Source: Cupriavidus consociatus (GTDB lineage: Bacteria; Pseudomonadota; Gammaproteobacteria; Burkholderiales; Burkholderiaceae). Taken from it: a DNA stretch of 64,000 nucleotides. The stretch spans positions 1 to 64,000 of the forward strand of contig NZ_JAGIQA010000034.1 in NCBI RefSeq assembly GCF_017814975.1, read 5' to 3'. A model generated the notes under the pieces. It was not told the origin of the DNA, made no database searches, and worked only from the letters and a program-made list of their open reading frames with translations. Shown here piece after piece: positions 7,815 through 15,196 of this stretch (positions within the stretch are counted from its first letter, which is position 1; each line of letters begins with the position of its first letter). Both the position numbers and the translations under genes were made by a program.

Positions 7815-9063
7815 GGGGATCGTGCGGCGCGCCGCAGCCGCAATCGTCGCCATGGTCATGATCGTGGTCATGGCCATGGTCGTGGTCGTCGTCCAGTTCG
7901 TCGACCCACGCCGGGAACGGATCCGCGTAGTCCGCCCACGCCTGCGTGCCCGCTGCCATCTCGGCATCGTCCAGCAGGCAGGCATCGAGCCGCGCCGCCA
8001 GCGCAGCAGCGTCCAGGTCCACGCCGATCAGCACCAGTTCCTGGCGGCGGTCGCCAAAGGGTGCCGGCGCGCCGTCGACCTGCATGTCGGCCTCGATCCC
8101 GGCACGGTCCGCGTCATCGGTCGGCCATTCGGCCGGGTCCAGCGCCGACCACCAGGCGCCGGCGCCGCCGTGGCGGCACACGCCGCCGGCCTGGTTCCAG
8201 TCGCCGGCGGTGTCCATGCGGCTGGCCAGCCAGAACAGGCCCTTGGAGCGCAGCACGTTGCCGTGTTCGCGCAGCCATTCGGTATGGATCAGGTCGGCAA
8301 AGCGCTGCGGATGGAACGGCCGGCGGCGCCGGTACACCAGCGTCGACACGCCGCTGTCCGGCTCCGCCGCCATGCCCCGCAGAGCAGCCAGCCAGCCGGG
8401 AGCATCCGCGGCGGCGGCGAAGTCGAAGCGGCCGGTGCCGGACACGCGCTGCGGCGGCACGTTGCCGAAACTGGCCTCGACGATCCCGGCGCGCGGGTTC
8501 AGCGCATGCAGCACCGCGCGCAGCCGCGCCAGTTCATCGGCGCTGGCGAGGTCGGTCTTGTTCAGCACGATGACGTCGCAGAACTCGACCTGCGCGGCCA
8601 GCACTTCCGCGACGGTGCGGTCGTCTTCCGGCCCCTGCGCCAGGCCGCGGTCGGCCAGGAAATCGGCTTCGTTGAGGTCGGCGAGGAAGGTGGCGGCGTC
8701 GACCACCGTCACCAGCGTGTCGGGCTGCAGCGCGGCATCGGGACCGGCGCCGTGCTCGGCCTCGAACAGGAAACCCTCCGCGATCGCGAGCGGGTCGTCC
8801 CGGCCTTCGGCCTCGACCAGCAGCGCATCGAAGCGCGCCTGCGCGGCCAGCCGCGCGGTTTCGGCCATCAGCGTGTCCGCATCCGGCAGCACCGTGGCCT
8901 CGCAGCCGGGCGGCAGCGGCGCCAGCGTCTGGCCGTCCTGCGCGCCGCAGACCAGCACCGCCACGCGCCCGCCGGCGCCTTGCGCAAGCAGGTGGTTCAG
9001 CAGCGTGGTCTTGCCGGCGCCGGTAAAGCCGGACAGCACGGTGACGGGCAGGCGATCAGCCAT
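7804..9063 (-). CDS. COG0523 (CobW-like) GTPase without the CxCC motif
   Basis: A 419-residue G3E-family GTPase with Walker A GFTGAGKTT, the guanine-specificity motif NKTD, and a CobW C-terminal domain. The C-terminus is a His/Asp tail (DDDHDHGHDHDHDHGDDCGCG) suited to zinc binding. Unlike the other COG0523 gene here, the usual GCxCC metal-binding motif after the switch region is absent; the matching stretch reads LVCGAQDGQTLAPLPPGCEA. These proteins insert or chaperone metals, often under Zur. The start is the ATG before ADRLPVTVLSG; upstream in-frame codons encode a repeat-derived tail and are probably not translated. An operator-like palindrome lies about 100 bases upstream. Confidence 0.85.
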   Translation of the reverse strand: MADRLPVTVLSGFTGAGKTTLLNHLLAQGAGGRVAVLVCGAQDGQTLAPLPPGCEATVLPDADTLMAETARLAAQARFDALLVEAEGRDDPLAIAEGFLFEAEHGAGPDAALQPDTLVTVVDAATFLADLNEADFLADRGLAQGPEDDRTVAEVLAAQVEFCDVIVLNKTDLASADELARLRAVLHALNPRAGIVEASFGNVPPQRVSGTGRFDFAAAADAPGWLAALRGMAAEPDSGVSTLVYRRRRPFHPQRFADLIHTEWLREHGNVLRSKGLFWLASRMDTAGDWNQAGGVCRHGGAGAWWSALDPAEWPTDDADRAGIEADMQVDGAPAPFGDRRQELVLIGVDLDAAALAARLDACLLDDAEMAAGTQAWADYADPFPAWVDELDDDHDHGHDHDHDHGDDCGCGAPHDPHAH

Positions 9064-9079
9064 GGCAGGAGAGCGGAAA

Positions 9080-9130
9080 GGTGGCGAACCGGCGGCGAAC
9101 AGGCGGCGAACAGGCGGCGAACAGGCGGCC
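9080..9130 (+). repeat. Tandem 11-bp repeat between operator and COG0523 gene
   Basis: GGCGGCGAACA is repeated in tandem: one diverged unit (9080-9090), three good units (9091-9123) and a partial fourth. It occupies the 5' leader of the minus-strand COG0523 gene, downstream of the operator-like site, so copy number would change leader length. Confidence 0.85.
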
Positions 9131-9163
9131 CAAGCAGGGGCCCAGACAGGCACGCATCCGGTT

Positions 9164-9182
9164 GTTGCAACAAAGTTGCGAA
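9164..9182 (-). promoter_or_regulatory. Putative Zur operator for the COG0523/receptor operon
   Basis: GTTGCAA, five bases, TTGCGAA forms an imperfect palindrome about 100 bases upstream of the COG0523 start. It shares half-site sequence, spacing and even the flanking GTT with the perfect palindrome in front of zur (12081-12099). Two matching sites at the two promoters of a zinc-type gene block suggest one repressor, most simply the encoded Zur. Confidence 0.6.
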
Positions 9183-9289
9183 TTTACCAGAAAGCCCCGC
9201 CCGGCGACAGCGGGACGATTCTCACCATGGTAGGCCGTGGCCGCGCCACGACAAGTGCTGCGGCACCAGGCGCGCGGCCAGCAATGCAA

Positions 9290-9312
9290 ACGGCCCGGAT
9301 AAACCGGGCCGT
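9290..9312 (-). terminator. Likely terminator after dksA
   Basis: ACGGCCCGG, a five-base loop and CCGGGCCGT form a perfect 9-bp stem downstream of the dksA stop on the minus strand. The T tail on that strand is short (TTT then GC), so termination may be partial. Confidence 0.5.
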
Positions 9313-9364
9313 CGTGTCGCGGCTGCGCCGGCCATGCCGGCGCGCCCGGCTTAAGTGCCGGGCT

Positions 9365-10051
9365 TCAGTCCCCGAACAGCTTCTGGCGCAGTTCGCGGCG
9401 CTGCTGCGCTTCCAGCGACAGCGTCGCGGTGGGCCGGGCCAGCAGGCGCGGAACGCCGATCGGCTCGCCGGTTTCCTCGCACCAGCCGTAGTCGCCGGAC
9501 TCGATGCGCTGCAGCGACTGCTCGACCTTCTTCAGCAGCTTGCGCTCTCGGTCGCGCGTGCGCAGTTCCAGCGCATGCTCTTCCTCGATGGTGGCGCGGT
9601 CGGCCGGATCCGGCACGATGACCGTTTCGCGCAGGTGTTCCGTGGTCTGGTCAGCGTTCTTCAGGATTTCGTCACGCAGCTGCTCAAGGCGATTCTTGAA
9701 GAAGGCGAGCTGCGCTTCGTTCATGTAATCCTTGTCGCTCATCTTCAGGATTTCAGCTTCAGTCAGAAGTTTGTTGCTGCTCATGGTTGCTGCTGATTCT
9801 CTTGTTGAGGCGGCCGGCGGCGTCTGGGTCCGCTCGGATTCGCTGTCCGTGCGCTTGCGCGCCACGGTCGTTTCACTCTGGCTGGCTGCAGTCTTGCTGC
9901 TTCGCGGGCCTCCCTTCGTTGCGCCCGCTTCGGCGTTCGCCGTACTGCCGCGGGGAGCGGGCGCGGCCTTCACAGGCTGCGCCTTGAGCGTCTCTGCCGC
10001 GGCACTACCTGTCTTGCTGCGGCTTTCTTTCGTCTTCGTTGCGGCTGTCAT
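9365..10051 (-). CDS. dksA: DksA-type RNA polymerase regulator with Cys-poor finger and N-terminal extension
   Basis: The C-terminal 139 residues are a DksA: coiled-coil region from MSDKDYM, the Asp-containing tip VPDPADRA, and the finger segment YGWCEETGEPIG followed by RPTATLSLEA. Only the first of the four zinc-ligand positions is Cys; the others are Thr, Ser and Ala, so the finger cannot bind zinc in the classical way. DksA works with ppGpp to retune transcription. From the ATG at 10051, which has AGAGAGG upstream, there is an 89-residue Ala/Lys/Thr/Ser-rich extension; a start at 9784 would give a normal-length DksA but has a weak ribosome site. It lies between two COG0523 genes. Confidence 0.9.
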   Translation of the reverse strand: MTAATKTKESRSKTGSAAAETLKAQPVKAAPAPRGSTANAEAGATKGGPRSSKTAASQSETTVARKRTDSESERTQTPPAASTRESAATMSSNKLLTEAEILKMSDKDYMNEAQLAFFKNRLEQLRDEILKNADQTTEHLRETVIVPDPADRATIEEEHALELRTRDRERKLLKKVEQSLQRIESGDYGWCEETGEPIGVPRLLARPTATLSLEAQQRRELRQKLFGD

Positions 10052-10189
10052 GGGACACCTCTCTCTCGCGTCAGTCAGTGACGGCGCGTGCCGGGGTACC
10101 CCAAGCGGAAAGGCGGTCTCCGCACGAAGCACTGCGACCGCACCTGCCCGGCGGCCTGCCTCATGCTGACGACAAATCCGCCGCCCTGC

Positions 10190-10209
10190 AGTCCACTGTT
10201 CAGTGGACT
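10190..10209. promoter_or_regulatory. Perfect 20-bp palindrome upstream of dksA
   Basis: AGTCCACTG, two bases, CAGTGGACT: a perfect 9-bp inverted repeat 140 bases upstream of the dksA start. There is no T run on either side, so it is not an intrinsic terminator; it is an operator or leader hairpin candidate. The rest of the 342-base gap between dksA and the next COG0523 gene holds a TACAAT box on the minus strand at 10260-10265 that could be the dksA -10 element. Confidence 0.5.
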
Positions 10210-10393
10210 TCGATCCCGGCAGCGGAAAAAAGGTGCGCCACCGGTATCAAATCCGGCCTATTGTACTTGAACAAATTTTTCCGAGATACGGGGGAAAGCC
10301 AGCCAGCACTTCGGTATTTCCCCGGTACCCCGAACGGGGGTGGCCGTAAGGCGGCGTCGGAAGGCAGGGCCGCGCGTGCGGCGGCCCGTGCAC

Positions 10394-11515
10394 TCAGGCC
10401 AGGCAGTTCTGCAGGCCCTTGAGGATGGCGTCCCGCGGCAGGTCAACGCCGATAAATACCATCTTGGTGCCCGGCGTCTCGTCATCCCACTTGGCGCCGA
10501 TATCGCTGCCCATCAACTGGTGGACGCCCTGGAACACGACTTTCCGGTCCACGCCCTCCATATATAGTACGCCCTTGTAGCGCAGCAGTTTTTCCCCGTA
10601 CACCGCCAGGATCCCCGACAGGAATTCCTCCAGCTTGCCGTAGTGGAAGGGCTTGTCGCTGCGGAAGACGAACGACGCGATGCGGTCGGTATGGTGGTGG
10701 TGATGGTGGTGGTCGTGCCCGTGGCCATGGTGGTGGCCGTGGTCGTGATCGTGATCGTGATCGTGATCGTGATCGTGATCGTGATCGTGGCCGCAGTCGG
10801 CGCCGCACTGCTCGCCGTGCTCGTGGTCATGATCGTGGTCGTGATCATGCTCGTCGGCGCGCAGGAACTCGGGGTCCAGTTCCAGCTTCTCGTTCAGGTT
10901 GAAGCCGCGCAGGTCGAAGATGGTCTCGATCGGCGTCTCGCCGAAATCGGCCGTGCGGATCGGTGCGCGCGGGTTCATGTGCAGCAGGCGATGGCGCAGA
11001 TCGGCCACGTCGTCCTTGCCGACCAGGTCGGACTTGGTGATGAAGATGGCATCGGCAAAGCCCACCTGGCGCTGCGCCTCTTCCTGCTTGTCCAGCTGCA
11101 GGTGCGCGTGCTTGGCATCGACCAGCGTGATCACCGCGTCGAGCAGGTAGCGCGACGCGATTTCCTCGTCCATGAAGAAGGTCTGCGCCACGGGGCCGGG
11201 GTTGGCCACGCCGGTGGTCTCGATCACCACGCGGTCGAAGTCGATCTCGCCGGCATCGCGGCGCGTCAGCAGCCCGGACAGCGCCTGCACCAGGTCGCCG
11301 CGGATGGTGCAGCAGATGCAGCCATTGCTCATCTGCACGATCTGCTCGCGGCCGTCCTGCACCAGGATCTCGTTGTCGATGTTTTCCTCGCCGAACTCAT
11401 TCTCGATCACGGCGATCTTCATGCCGTGCTGCTCGTTCAGGATGCGCTTGAGCAGGGTGGTCTTGCCGCTGCCGAGGAAGCCGGTCAGGATCGTGACCGG
11501 GGTCAGTTTGGACAT
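10394..11515 (-). CDS. COG0523 (CobW/YjiA-like) zinc GTPase with long Asp-His repeat
   Basis: A 373-residue GTPase with Walker A GFLGSGKTT, the ENEFGE switch region, the metal-binding motif GCICC, and the specificity motif TKSD. Between the GTPase and CobW C-terminal domains lies a long His/Asp run (about residues 225-275, mostly DH dipeptides) that could bind many zinc ions. Family knowledge links Zur-regulated COG0523 proteins to zinc allocation under deficiency. It begins 30 bases after zur on the same strand, so both are probably one operon from the operator at 12081. Confidence 0.92.
   Translation of the reverse strand: MSKLTPVTILTGFLGSGKTTLLKRILNEQHGMKIAVIENEFGEENIDNEILVQDGREQIVQMSNGCICCTIRGDLVQALSGLLTRRDAGEIDFDRVVIETTGVANPGPVAQTFFMDEEIASRYLLDAVITLVDAKHAHLQLDKQEEAQRQVGFADAIFITKSDLVGKDDVADLRHRLLHMNPRAPIRTADFGETPIETIFDLRGFNLNEKLELDPEFLRADEHDHDHDHDHEHGEQCGADCGHDHDHDHDHDHDHDHDHGHHHGHGHDHHHHHHHTDRIASFVFRSDKPFHYGKLEEFLSGILAVYGEKLLRYKGVLYMEGVDRKVVFQGVHQLMGSDIGAKWDDETPGTKMVFIGVDLPRDAILKGLQNCLA
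10745..10786. repeat. (GTGATC)7 hexamer repeat in a COG0523 gene
   Basis: Seven perfect GTGATC units, with degenerate units on both sides, encode alternating Asp-His on the minus strand. Because the unit is six bases, slippage would change the number of metal-binding residues without a frameshift. Confidence 0.9.
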
Positions 11516-11545
11516 TGCTTGTTCTCCGGGAAATTATGGGACCGG

Positions 11546-12052
11546 TCAGTGCGCCGCGGGCGTACGCTTGCCGCACTCGGCGCAGACGCCGTTCACGGTC
11601 AGTTCGACATGTTCGATGGCAAAGCCGCTGGGCACGCGCGGCGCGGCCGGCGGGGCCGGGATGCTGGCGTCGTCCAGGCAGAAAGTGCGGTCGCAGCGGG
11701 TGCAGTGGAAATGGCTGTGCTGGCGATGTTCCTGCGCGCGCGCGGCCTCGTGCTCGACCAGGGTGAAGCGGAACACGCGGTCGTTGCCGGCCCGCTTCTG
11801 CGCCACGCCTTGCTCTACCAGCCAGTCCAGCACGCGGTACACGGTGACGCGGTCGATGGTCTCGCCCTGCTCGGGCAGCCGGTCGATCACGGCCTGGTGG
11901 GTCAGCGCTTCGTCACTGCCGATCAGGCAGGCCAGGATGCACAGCCGCGGCTGCGTCACGCGCGCGCCCAGCTGGCGCAGGCGCTCGTGGGCGGCTTCGA
12001 GTATGGCGGGCGCCGGTCCAGGGGCCGGGCCGTCCGGGCTAATGCGGGTCAT
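11546..12052 (-). CDS. zur: Fur-family regulator, probably Zur
   Basis: A 168-residue Fur-family repressor: N-terminal winged helix (RVTQPRLCILACLIG, DRVTVYRVLDWLVEQG), the HSHFHCTRCDRTFC metal-binding segment, and a C-terminal CAECGK, giving two CxxC pairs for structural zinc. The zinc-type neighbours (two COG0523 GTPases, ZnuD-like receptor) point to Zur rather than Fur. The ATG at 12052 is chosen because the only earlier one (12076) abuts the palindrome at 12081-12099, which probably overlaps the promoter. It heads an operon with the downstream COG0523 gene and likely represses itself. Confidence 0.88.
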   Translation of the reverse strand: MTRISPDGPAPGPAPAILEAAHERLRQLGARVTQPRLCILACLIGSDEALTHQAVIDRLPEQGETIDRVTVYRVLDWLVEQGVAQKRAGNDRVFRFTLVEHEAARAQEHRQHSHFHCTRCDRTFCLDDASIPAPPAAPRVPSGFAIEHVELTVNGVCAECGKRTPAAH

Positions 12053-12080
12053 GGGCCGATTTAACCATAGGCCCACGGTT

Positions 12081-12099
12081 GTTGCAATTCAGTTGCAAC
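12081..12099. promoter_or_regulatory. Putative Zur operator, perfect palindrome before zur
   Basis: GTTGCAA, five bases, TTGCAAC: a perfect 7-bp inverted repeat 29 bases upstream of the zur start. The arrangement matches the site at 9164-9182. It also lies 90 bases upstream of the divergent hydrolase gene and could affect it. Confidence 0.7.
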
Positions 12100-12189
12100 G
12101 GTCCAGGGATGCACACGGTGGTCACTGGCGGCGCCGATGGCGGGGTTTGCGCCTATGATCGACAAGCGACCCAGAAGCGGAGACAAGCC

Positions 12190-13089
12190 ATGCTGAACGA
12201 CGCCAGCGCGCTGCTGTTCCCCAATTTCGAGCCCTTCCGGCACCGCGTCGGCGAGGTCGAGATCGCCGGCGTGCAGGGCGGCTCGGGCCCGCCGCTGCTG
12301 CTGTTGCACGGCCATCCGCAAAGCCACCTGATCTGGCACCGGGTGGCGCCAACGCTGGCCGACCACTTCACCGTGATCGCCACCGACCTGCGCGGCTACG
12401 GCAGCAGTTCGGCGCCGCCGGGCAACGCCGGGCATGAGCGCTACAGCAAGCGCGCCATGGCGCAGGACCAGGTCGAGCTGATGGCGAAGTTCGGCTTCAC
12501 GCGCTTTGCGCTGTGCGGCCACGACCGCGGCGCGCGCGTGGCGCACCGGCTTTGCGCCGACCACCCCGACACAGTGAGCCGCGCCATGCTGCTTGACATC
12601 GCGCCTACGCTGGCCATGTACGAGCGCACCAGCATGGCCTTTGCCGCGGCCTACTGGCACTGGTTCTTCCTGATCCAGCCCGCGCCGTTCCCCGAGACGC
12701 TGATCAACGCCGAGCCCGAGTTCTACCTGCAGAAGCTGGTCGGCCTGCGCCAGGCCGGCCCGAGCCCGTTCGTCCCGGACGCGATGGCCGCCTACGTGGC
12801 GGCTATGCGCGATCCGGCGCGGGTGCACGCCATGTGCGAGGACTACCGTGCGTCCGCCACCATCGACCTGGAGCACGACCGCGCCGACCGCGAGGCCGGG
12901 CGCCGGCTGGCGCTGCCGCTGCGCGTGCTGTGGGGCGAGCACGGCGTGGTGGCGCGCTGCTTCGAGCCGCTCGGGCTGTGGCAGGAGGTGGCCGCCGACG
13001 TCAGCGGCAAGGCCCTGCCGTGCGGGCACTATCTCCCGGAAGAAGCCCCCGAACCGCTACTTGAGGAAATGCTCGGTTTTTTCCGTTGA
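12190..13089 (+). CDS. Alpha/beta hydrolase of the fluoroacetate dehalogenase type
   Basis: A 299-residue alpha/beta hydrolase. The nucleophile elbow is GHDRGAR with Asp as nucleophile, as in haloacetate dehalogenases and epoxide hydrolases; the HGHPQS oxyanion segment, the AYWHWFFLIQPAPFPE block that lines the halide site in fluoroacetate dehalogenases, and the late His in PCGHYLPEEAP all fit. Start: ATG preceded by CGGAGACAAGCC. Close relatives are widespread in Burkholderiales and their natural substrates are mostly unknown, so dehalogenation is a family-based guess. It is transcribed divergently from zur across the operator. Confidence 0.82.
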   Translation: MLNDASALLFPNFEPFRHRVGEVEIAGVQGGSGPPLLLLHGHPQSHLIWHRVAPTLADHFTVIATDLRGYGSSSAPPGNAGHERYSKRAMAQDQVELMAKFGFTRFALCGHDRGARVAHRLCADHPDTVSRAMLLDIAPTLAMYERTSMAFAAAYWHWFFLIQPAPFPETLINAEPEFYLQKLVGLRQAGPSPFVPDAMAAYVAAMRDPARVHAMCEDYRASATIDLEHDRADREAGRRLALPLRVLWGEHGVVARCFEPLGLWQEVAADVSGKALPCGHYLPEEAPEPLLEEMLGFFR

Positions 13090-13381
13090 GTAGCGCCGCA
13101 TGTCGCAAAGGCGTGCCTTTATGGCGGATCCCTGCCTGTTTTCCGGATTTCCCGCCATATGCCGCGGATTGCAGGCGGGTTAGCCCCTATACCTGCGCAT
13201 TGTCTGGAGTTGCTAACATCATCCCCCGCCCTTGCGGTTTACGGCAGGGGACAGCGGCGCCAGCCGGTCATGGTCCAAGCGCGGCCAGTGAGACCGCGCC
13301 AGAGCGCCCCCGCACGAGCAGGGGCCAAGCCGGCGGCAATGCATTGCATGACGGGTATTGAAGGAACCAGGAGAAGAGAGC

Positions 13382-14368
13382 ATGAAACGAGTGGCAAAGA
13401 CGGTCGCGGCCGCGCTGGCAGTGAGCGCGATGGGCATGGCGGCAGGCGCGTACGCGCAGGAATTCCCGGGCGGCAAGCCCATTTCGGCCGTGGTGCCGTT
13501 CTCGGCGGGCGGCCCGACCGACAAGGTCTCGCGCGAGCTGACCGCGATCATGTCCAAGCACCTGGGCGCGACCATCGTGATCGAAAACCTGGGCGGCGCC
13601 GGTGGCACCATCGGTGCCAAAAAGGTGGCCCAGGCCAAGAACGACGGCCATACCGTGCTGATCCACCATATCGGCATGGCCACGGCCCCGGCGCTGTACC
13701 GCAACCTGGGCTTCGATCCGCTGAAGGACTTCGAGATGGTCGGTGAAATCGCCGACGTGCCGATGATCCTGGTCGGCAACAAGCAGTTGGCGCCGAACAG
13801 CTTCAAGGAATTGCTGCCGTACATCAAGGCCAACGCCGCCAAGCTGTCGCTGGCCAATGCCGGCATCGGCTCGGCCTCGCACCTGTGCGGCCTGCTGTTC
13901 CAGAGCGCGATCCAGACCGAGCTGACCACCGTGCCATACAAGGGCGCGGCGCCGGCGCTGACGGATATCCTGGGCGGCCAGGTCAACCTGCTGTGCGACC
14001 AGACCACCAACCTGGCCGGCCACCTGAAGGCCCACTCGGTCAAGCCGTACGCGGCCATGCAGGCAAAACGCGTGGAAGCGTTCAAGGACGTTCCGACGGC
14101 AGCCGAGCAGGGCATGCCGAACGTGGAAGTGAAGGTCTGGCACGCCATGTACGCGCCGAAGGGCACGCCCAAGCCGGTGATCGACAAGCTGTCGGCCGCA
14201 CTGCAGAAGGCCGTGGCCGACCCGGCGTTCCGCGCCAAGATGGCCGAGCTGGGCGCCGAAGCGGTGCCGGCACAGCGCGCCACGCCGGAATCGCTGCGCA
14301 ACTACCTGACCGCCGAAATCAACAAGTGGACCCCGGTGATCAAGAAGGCCGGCGTCTATGCCGACTGA
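13382..14368 (+). CDS. Tripartite tricarboxylate transporter (Bug-type) binding protein
   Basis: A 328-residue periplasmic binding protein with a signal peptide ending at AYAQ. Bug-family marks are KPISAVVPFSAGGPTDKVSR near the mature N-terminus, NLGGAGGTIGAKKVAQA, and the VPYKGAAPALTDILGGQV block. Bug proteins bind carboxylates for TctC-type uptake; many in Cupriavidus are orphans with no membrane partners nearby, as here. The ATG follows CAGGAGAAGAGAG. A strong terminator follows. The 292 bases upstream show no other gene and presumably hold its promoter. Confidence 0.92.
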   Translation: MKRVAKTVAAALAVSAMGMAAGAYAQEFPGGKPISAVVPFSAGGPTDKVSRELTAIMSKHLGATIVIENLGGAGGTIGAKKVAQAKNDGHTVLIHHIGMATAPALYRNLGFDPLKDFEMVGEIADVPMILVGNKQLAPNSFKELLPYIKANAAKLSLANAGIGSASHLCGLLFQSAIQTELTTVPYKGAAPALTDILGGQVNLLCDQTTNLAGHLKAHSVKPYAAMQAKRVEAFKDVPTAAEQGMPNVEVKVWHAMYAPKGTPKPVIDKLSAALQKAVADPAFRAKMAELGAEAVPAQRATPESLRNYLTAEINKWTPVIKKAGVYAD

Positions 14369-14428
14369 TCGGACTGATTGGACTGCCGCGGCGCTTCGCT
14401 TGAAGTGATGCGCCGGGCGCCATGGAAG

Positions 14429-14456
14429 GGCCATGCGGCAACGCATGGCCTTTTTT
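14429..14456 (+). terminator. Intrinsic terminator after the Bug gene
   Basis: GGCCATGCG, GCAA tetraloop, CGCATGGCC, then six T: a perfect 9-bp stem with a T run, 60 bases after the stop codon. Confidence 0.9.
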
Positions 14457-14565
14457 GCTTTTGGGGGGAGGCGTACGAGGCGCTGCGGCAGGGCAGGGCC
14501 CGGCGTCCTATATTGGTCAGACGCCCGCGCGGCGCGCCGCCTGTGTGGCCCGGCGCACGAAAGGG

Positions 14566-14594
14566 CTTGAAACGGCCGGGGGCGTCGCCAACTA
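14566..14594 (+). promoter_or_regulatory. Possible sigma-32 promoter of hslVU
   Basis: CTTGAAA, a perfect heat-shock -35 element, is followed after 14 bases by GCCAACTA, a partial match to the CCCCAT-type -10. It lies 28-57 bases upstream of hslV, a classic heat-shock gene. Confidence 0.5.
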
Positions 14595-14622
14595 CGGTCG
14601 TGACATATTCACGGAAGCCACC

Positions 14623-15159
14623 ATGGAACAGTATCACGGCACTACCATCGTCAGCGTCCGCCGCGGCAACCAGGTCGCACTTGGCGGTGATGGTCAGGTC
14701 ACTCTCGGCAATATCGTGATGAAGGGCACCGCTCGCAAGGTGCGCCGCATCTACAACGGCAAGGTGCTGGTCGGGTTTGCCGGCAGCACGGCCGATGCTT
14801 TCTCGCTGCTCGACCGCTTCGAAGCCAAGCTGGAGAAGTACCAGGGCAACCTCACCCGCGCCGCGGTCGACCTGGCCAAGGACTGGCGCTCGGACCGCGC
14901 GCTGCGCCGGCTGGAAGCCATGCTGATCACCGCCGACCGCGACACCACGCTGGTCATCACCGGCAACGGCGACGTGCTCGACCCCGAGGGTGGCATTGCC
15001 GCGATCGGCTCGGGCGGCGCGTATGCGCAGTCGGCCGCGAAGGCGCTGATGGAGAACACCGAGCTGCCGCCGAAGGACGTGGTCGAGAAAGCGCTGACCA
15101 TCGCCGGCGAACTCTGCATCTACACCAATACCAACTTCGTCATCGAGACGCTGGAATAA
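14623..15159 (+). CDS. hslV: ATP-dependent protease subunit HslV
   Basis: A 178-residue proteasome-like peptidase. The catalytic N-terminal Thr after processing is in MEQYHGTTIVSVRRG; GDGQVTLGN, the AIGSGGAYAQ loop and CIYTNTNF at the C-terminus are family marks. The six-residue propeptide before TTIV is longer than the single Met in E. coli. It assembles with HslU as the HslVU protease that degrades misfolded proteins in the cytoplasm. It is 37 bases upstream of hslU, in one operon likely heat-induced. Confidence 0.97.
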   Translation: MEQYHGTTIVSVRRGNQVALGGDGQVTLGNIVMKGTARKVRRIYNGKVLVGFAGSTADAFSLLDRFEAKLEKYQGNLTRAAVDLAKDWRSDRALRRLEAMLITADRDTTLVITGNGDVLDPEGGIAAIGSGGAYAQSAAKALMENTELPPKDVVEKALTIAGELCIYTNTNFVIETLE

Positions 15160-15196
15160 GCGAAGGCGGCAACGCGCGCCCTACTGAACGGATACC

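Noticed and set aside
9365..9784. DksA finger as a classical four-Cys zinc site.
   Set aside because: Only the first ligand is Cys; the other three positions are Thr, Ser and Ala.
10190..10209. The dksA-leader palindrome as a terminator of the zur-COG0523 operon.
   Set aside because: It has no T run on the relevant strand and its loop is only two bases.
9080..10786. Tandem repeats as a CRISPR array.
   Set aside because: Units are 6 or 11 bases with no spacers, and no cas genes are present.
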